From NCBI GenBank assembly GCA_904501965.1, contig CAJGCS010000003.1:1-25056 (forward strand): a DNA stretch of 25,056 nt, read 5' to 3'. Below, piece by piece: positions 22,934-25,056 of the stretch. Source of the DNA: an uncultured Bacilli bacterium. Its GTDB lineage: Bacteria > Bacillota_I > Bacilli_A > ML615J-28 > CAG-313. Under the pieces are notes generated by a model that did not search any database, had not been told where the DNA came from, and was given only the letters and a program-made list of their open reading frames with translations. A program made the translations under genes and the position numbers. Positions within the stretch are counted from its first letter, which is position 1. Each line of letters begins with the position of its first letter.

Positions 22934-23929
22934 CTATAATAAAATTATATTTTGTTTTTTTAGTTTTTCAATTTCTTCATCTTTCCAGATTGAAACTTGA
23001 ACCTCACCAATGTGTTTTTTCTTTAAGAAAAACATACAAAGACGAGATTGTCCAATCCCACCACCAATAGTTAGTGGTAATTCGTTATTTAAAACCATTT
23101 GAGCATAGTTATTATCAAGTTTATGATCAAGGTTTTTTGATCTATGCATTACTTGTTCATAAATTGAACTGCTATCAACTCTAATTCCCATTGATGAAAG
23201 TTCTAAAGCAATATTTAACTCTTCATCCCAAACTAAAATATCACCATTTAGCTTCCAGTCATCATAATCGGGCGCACGAGAATCGTGTGGTTCATTATTT
23301 GAAAGAGGCCAACCAATTCCATAGATAAATACAGCACCATGTTCTTTAGTTATTTTATTTTCTCTTTCTTTTCCAGTTAAATCTGGATACATTTTAAGAA
23401 GTTCTTCACTTGAAATAATAAAGATATCTTTAGGAAGATTAGACTCAAGGATAGTATATTTTTCTTCAACCATGATACCAACTTTATAAATTACACCATA
23501 AATCTTTCTTACAACATCAGATAAATATTCAATTGTTCTTTCTTCTTTATTTAATACTTTCTCCCAGTCCCATTGGTCAACATATAAAGAATGAATTGCA
23601 TCAGTTGATTCGTCTCTTCGAATTGCATTCATATCAGTATATAAACCATTGCCTGAGGAAATATTATACTTTTTAAGAGCCATTCTTTTCCATTTTGCAA
23701 GAGATTGAACAATTTCAATTTCTGTATCAAACTCAAGTGCTTTAAAACTTACTGGACGTTCAAAACCACTTAAGTAGTCATTTAAGCCTGATGTAGAATA
23801 TACAAATAAAGGGGCTGAAACTCTTATAATGTTAAGAGCTTTCGCAAGTTCAGCTTCAAATGTATCTTTTACAAATTTAATAGCAATTTGCGTTTCTAAA
23901 AGATCTAACTTAGATTTATATGTGTTCAT
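22934..23929 (-). CDS. asnA: Aspartate-ammonia ligase (asparagine synthetase A)
   Basis: A 331-residue protein, the standard length of AsnA, with the family's class-II-synthetase-like core: N-terminal LLETQIAIKFVKDTFEAEL, APLFV...GLNDYL, the FERPVSF segment and C-terminal GGGIGQSRLCMFFL (289-302). It makes asparagine from aspartate, ATP and free ammonia, unlike glutamine-dependent AsnB. This ties the operon to ammonia availability. The ATG lies 21 bases after the second PII-like gene, with an AAAGGAAG site about 8-10 bases upstream. Confidence 0.96.
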   Translation of the reverse strand: MNTYKSKLDLLETQIAIKFVKDTFEAELAKALNIIRVSAPLFVYSTSGLNDYLSGFERPVSFKALEFDTEIEIVQSLAKWKRMALKKYNISSGNGLYTDMNAIRRDESTDAIHSLYVDQWDWEKVLNKEERTIEYLSDVVRKIYGVIYKVGIMVEEKYTILESNLPKDIFIISSEELLKMYPDLTGKERENKITKEHGAVFIYGIGWPLSNNEPHDSRAPDYDDWKLNGDILVWDEELNIALELSSMGIRVDSSSIYEQVMHRSKNLDHKLDNNYAQMVLNNELPLTIGGGIGQSRLCMFFLKKKHIGEVQVSIWKDEEIEKLKKQNIILL

Positions 23930-23950
23930 AAGATGATCTTCCTTTCTTTA

Positions 23951-24253
23951 TTATTCAATATTAATACCAGCAACTCCATCAACAGGTAAAGATAAGCAAA
24001 TTGTATGTGCTTTTGTTCCTACACCAAGTTCTGTTTGAATGGCTTGCATGATATTATTTTTTTCTTCACCTACTATTATTATAACAACTTCTTTTTCTGG
24101 TTCAATAGTTATGCTTAAAAATTGTAATGCATCTTTTTGAACAGAGCCACGTCCGTGTAAAATTGTACCACCACGAGCACCTGCTTTTTTAGCAACTTCC
24201 ATTACTTCATCAGCAAAGCCATTATTACATATAGCCAAAATCATATGTGTCAT
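23951..24253 (-). CDS. PII-like signalling protein, second copy
   Basis: A 100-residue protein with the PII fold order: a start strand ILAICNNGFADEVMEVAKKAGA, a T-loop region GGTILHGRGSVQK (28-40), strand FLSITIEPEKEVVIIIV, helix NNIMQAIQTELG and a B-loop/C-terminal LGVGTKAHTICLSLPVDGV (77-94, in part). It has the GxxGGTILHGRG signature of PII-like proteins but no Tyr51-containing YRG motif, so GlnD-type uridylylation is unlikely. PII proteins bind ATP/ADP and often 2-oxoglutarate and control transporters or enzymes. It starts with GGAGG, 1 base after the stop of the first copy, and precedes asnA. Confidence 0.85.
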   Translation of the reverse strand: MTHMILAICNNGFADEVMEVAKKAGARGGTILHGRGSVQKDALQFLSITIEPEKEVVIIIVGEEKNNIMQAIQTELGVGTKAHTICLSLPVDGVAGINIE

Positions 24254-24254
24254 A

Positions 24255-24611
24255 TTATGCCTCCTTACCTAGTACAGCATTTAGTGAGCTTAAGCTATCA
24301 ATACCATCAAGTGGAATACTCCAAGCAACACCATGACCAGGTTTGTCGAATTTAAGTTTTTTAATTAAAGTTATTAATAATTGATCCTTATAAATACTTT
24401 CAGTAACTGAAACAACAACATCTTTTTCTATCACACCTACACCTAAGTATTCGTAGATTTCACTAGGTGCTGTACCACTACCCATAAATATATGATGATA
24501 AGTACAACCAAGTTTGTTAAATAATTTAATTACTTTTTTTCCTTTTTTACGATCAACTACAGTTATGATTAATGATAAACCTTTTACTTTTTCCATATTA
24601 TTTACCATCAT
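24255..24611 (-). CDS. PII-like signalling protein, first copy
   Basis: A protein of 113 to 118 residues. The start may be ATG 24611 (overlapping the DUF1538 stop by 14 bases) or ATG 24596, which gives the better family start MEKVKGLSLIITVVD; neither has a strong ribosome site, so coupling to DUF1538 is likely. The PII-like order is visible: LIITVVDRKKGKKVIKLF, T-loop region MGSGTAPSEIYEYLGVG (43-59), strand EKDVVVSVT, helix and GHGVAWSIPLDGI (92-104). It shares the SxPxDG C-terminal element with the second copy but is otherwise different, so the two are probably distinct partners of one oligomer or two sensors. No uridylylation tyrosine of YRG type is seen. Confidence 0.8.
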   Translation of the reverse strand: MMVNNMEKVKGLSLIITVVDRKKGKKVIKLFNKLGCTYHHIFMGSGTAPSEIYEYLGVGVIEKDVVVSVTESIYKDQLLITLIKKLKFDKPGHGVAWSIPLDGIDSLSSLNAVLGKEA

Positions 24612-25056
24612 TTACCCATTTAGAAATATCCACTTTGAAAGTGATAACTTCTTGAGGTACTCTTTCTTTTGTTTTTGTACGGACTTTTGTTTTAATTTGA
24701 TAAATTAAACCAAGAATTTGAATTACGATTAGTGGTGTCATTGCAACCATTGCGACAGTTCCAAATGAAAATTCAACGATTTGGCTTGTTGAAGCTGCAG
24801 TGCCTATTAAGCCTGATGCCATTGGTAGTAAGAATGTAGCAGTCATTGGACCAGATGCAACACCACCTGAGTCAAAAGCAATTGCTGAGAAAATCTTTGG
24901 TGAAAATAAACTTAAGATTATCGCTAGTAAATATCCAGGTACAAGAATCCATAAAATATCTATTTTTAAGATAACTCTTAAAAATGAAAGTCCGATTGAA
25001 ATGGCAACACCAATTGCCAGTGTAAATAACATTACTTTTCTAGAAATTGAACCAGC
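24598..25056 (-). CDS. DUF1538 family membrane protein, C-terminal part (runs off the window)
   Basis: The frame is open to the right edge (the last eight codons before the Met at 25032 are also coding), so only the end of the gene is seen, 152 codons. About four hydrophobic segments include the sequence FDSGGVASGPMT, which I recognise as the hallmark of DUF1538 membrane proteins; these usually have two repeated halves. Function of DUF1538 is not established as far as I know; it is thought to be a transporter. It is followed with overlap by two PII-like genes and asnA. PII genes are commonly linked to transporters they regulate (glnK-amtB), which supports a PII-controlled permease here. Confidence 0.8.
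   Translation of the reverse strand, partial: AGSISRKVMLFTLAIGVAISIGLSFLRVILKIDILWILVPGYLLAIILSLFSPKIFSAIAFDSGGVASGPMTATFLLPMASGLIGTAASTSQIVEFSFGTVAMVAMTPLIVIQILGLIYQIKTKVRTKTKERVPQEVITFKVDISKWVNDGK

Noticed and set aside
1..25056. CRISPR arrays, tRNA or rRNA genes, insertion sequences, attachment sites
   Set aside because: No spaced identical repeats, cloverleaf sequences, rRNA-like stretches or transposase genes were seen; no gene-free stretch longer than 300 bases exists.

Overview
The window comes from an AT-rich, low-GC Gram-positive bacterium of Firmicutes/Bacilli type. Support: strong AGGAGG-like ribosome sites, sigma-A-type promoters (TTGACA/TATAAT with 17-bp spacers, often with an extended TG-n -10), intrinsic terminators after most units, Firmicute-type lipoprotein signals, and the rsmD-coaD-ylbJ neighbourhood known from Bacillus. 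Twenty of the 24 genes with a visible stop end in TAA or TAG (the only TGA stop is the ABC-F gene), and no gene needs TGA read as an amino acid, so the standard bacterial code fits. This is not a Mycoplasma-type code, although the base composition resembles that of Mollicutes-related Bacilli. The exact lineage cannot be fixed from the window. No tRNA, rRNA, CRISPR array, insertion sequence or phage block was seen; it reads as compact core chromosome with some lineage-specific genes.

Layout, left to right. (1) 1-2358, minus strand: ABC-F ATPase, a small P-loop kinase and the start of a probable polC, one tightly spaced unit under a consensus promoter. (2) 2482-6012, minus: OmpR-type response regulator, sensor kinase and an HtrA-like surface protease. 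An 11-bp-phased direct repeat sits just upstream of the htrA -10 box, suggesting the two-component system controls the protease. (3) 6154-8913, plus: a MATE exporter and rarA, each with its own promoter and terminator. (4) 8915-11330, minus: a membrane protein built like FtsK/SpoIIIE but with the ATP-binding motifs lost, ribosomal protein L33 (rpmG), and a zinc-ribbon membrane protein. (5) 11464-13063, plus: a LysM amidase without signal peptide, overlapping a YlbJ-like membrane protein. It runs convergently into coaD and rsmD on the minus strand.

(6) 14220-20272, minus: a small protein resembling HNH nucleases but lacking the catalytic DH pair, two half-ABC exporters forming an asymmetric heterodimer, lysA (diaminopimelate decarboxylase) and dut. 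(7) 20365-22270, minus: alpha/beta hydrolase plus a diacylglycerol-kinase-family lipid kinase. (8) 22358-25056, minus: a DUF1538 membrane protein (cut by the window edge), two different PII-like proteins, ammonia-dependent asparagine synthetase (asnA) and a lipoprotein, apparently one operon.

The most interesting parts are the DUF1538-PII-PII-asnA-lipoprotein operon (a candidate nitrogen-responsive transport/sensing system), the FtsK-like pseudoenzyme, the two-component-HtrA module with a visible candidate operator and leader hairpin, and two abutting dyads covering the rsmD promoter.
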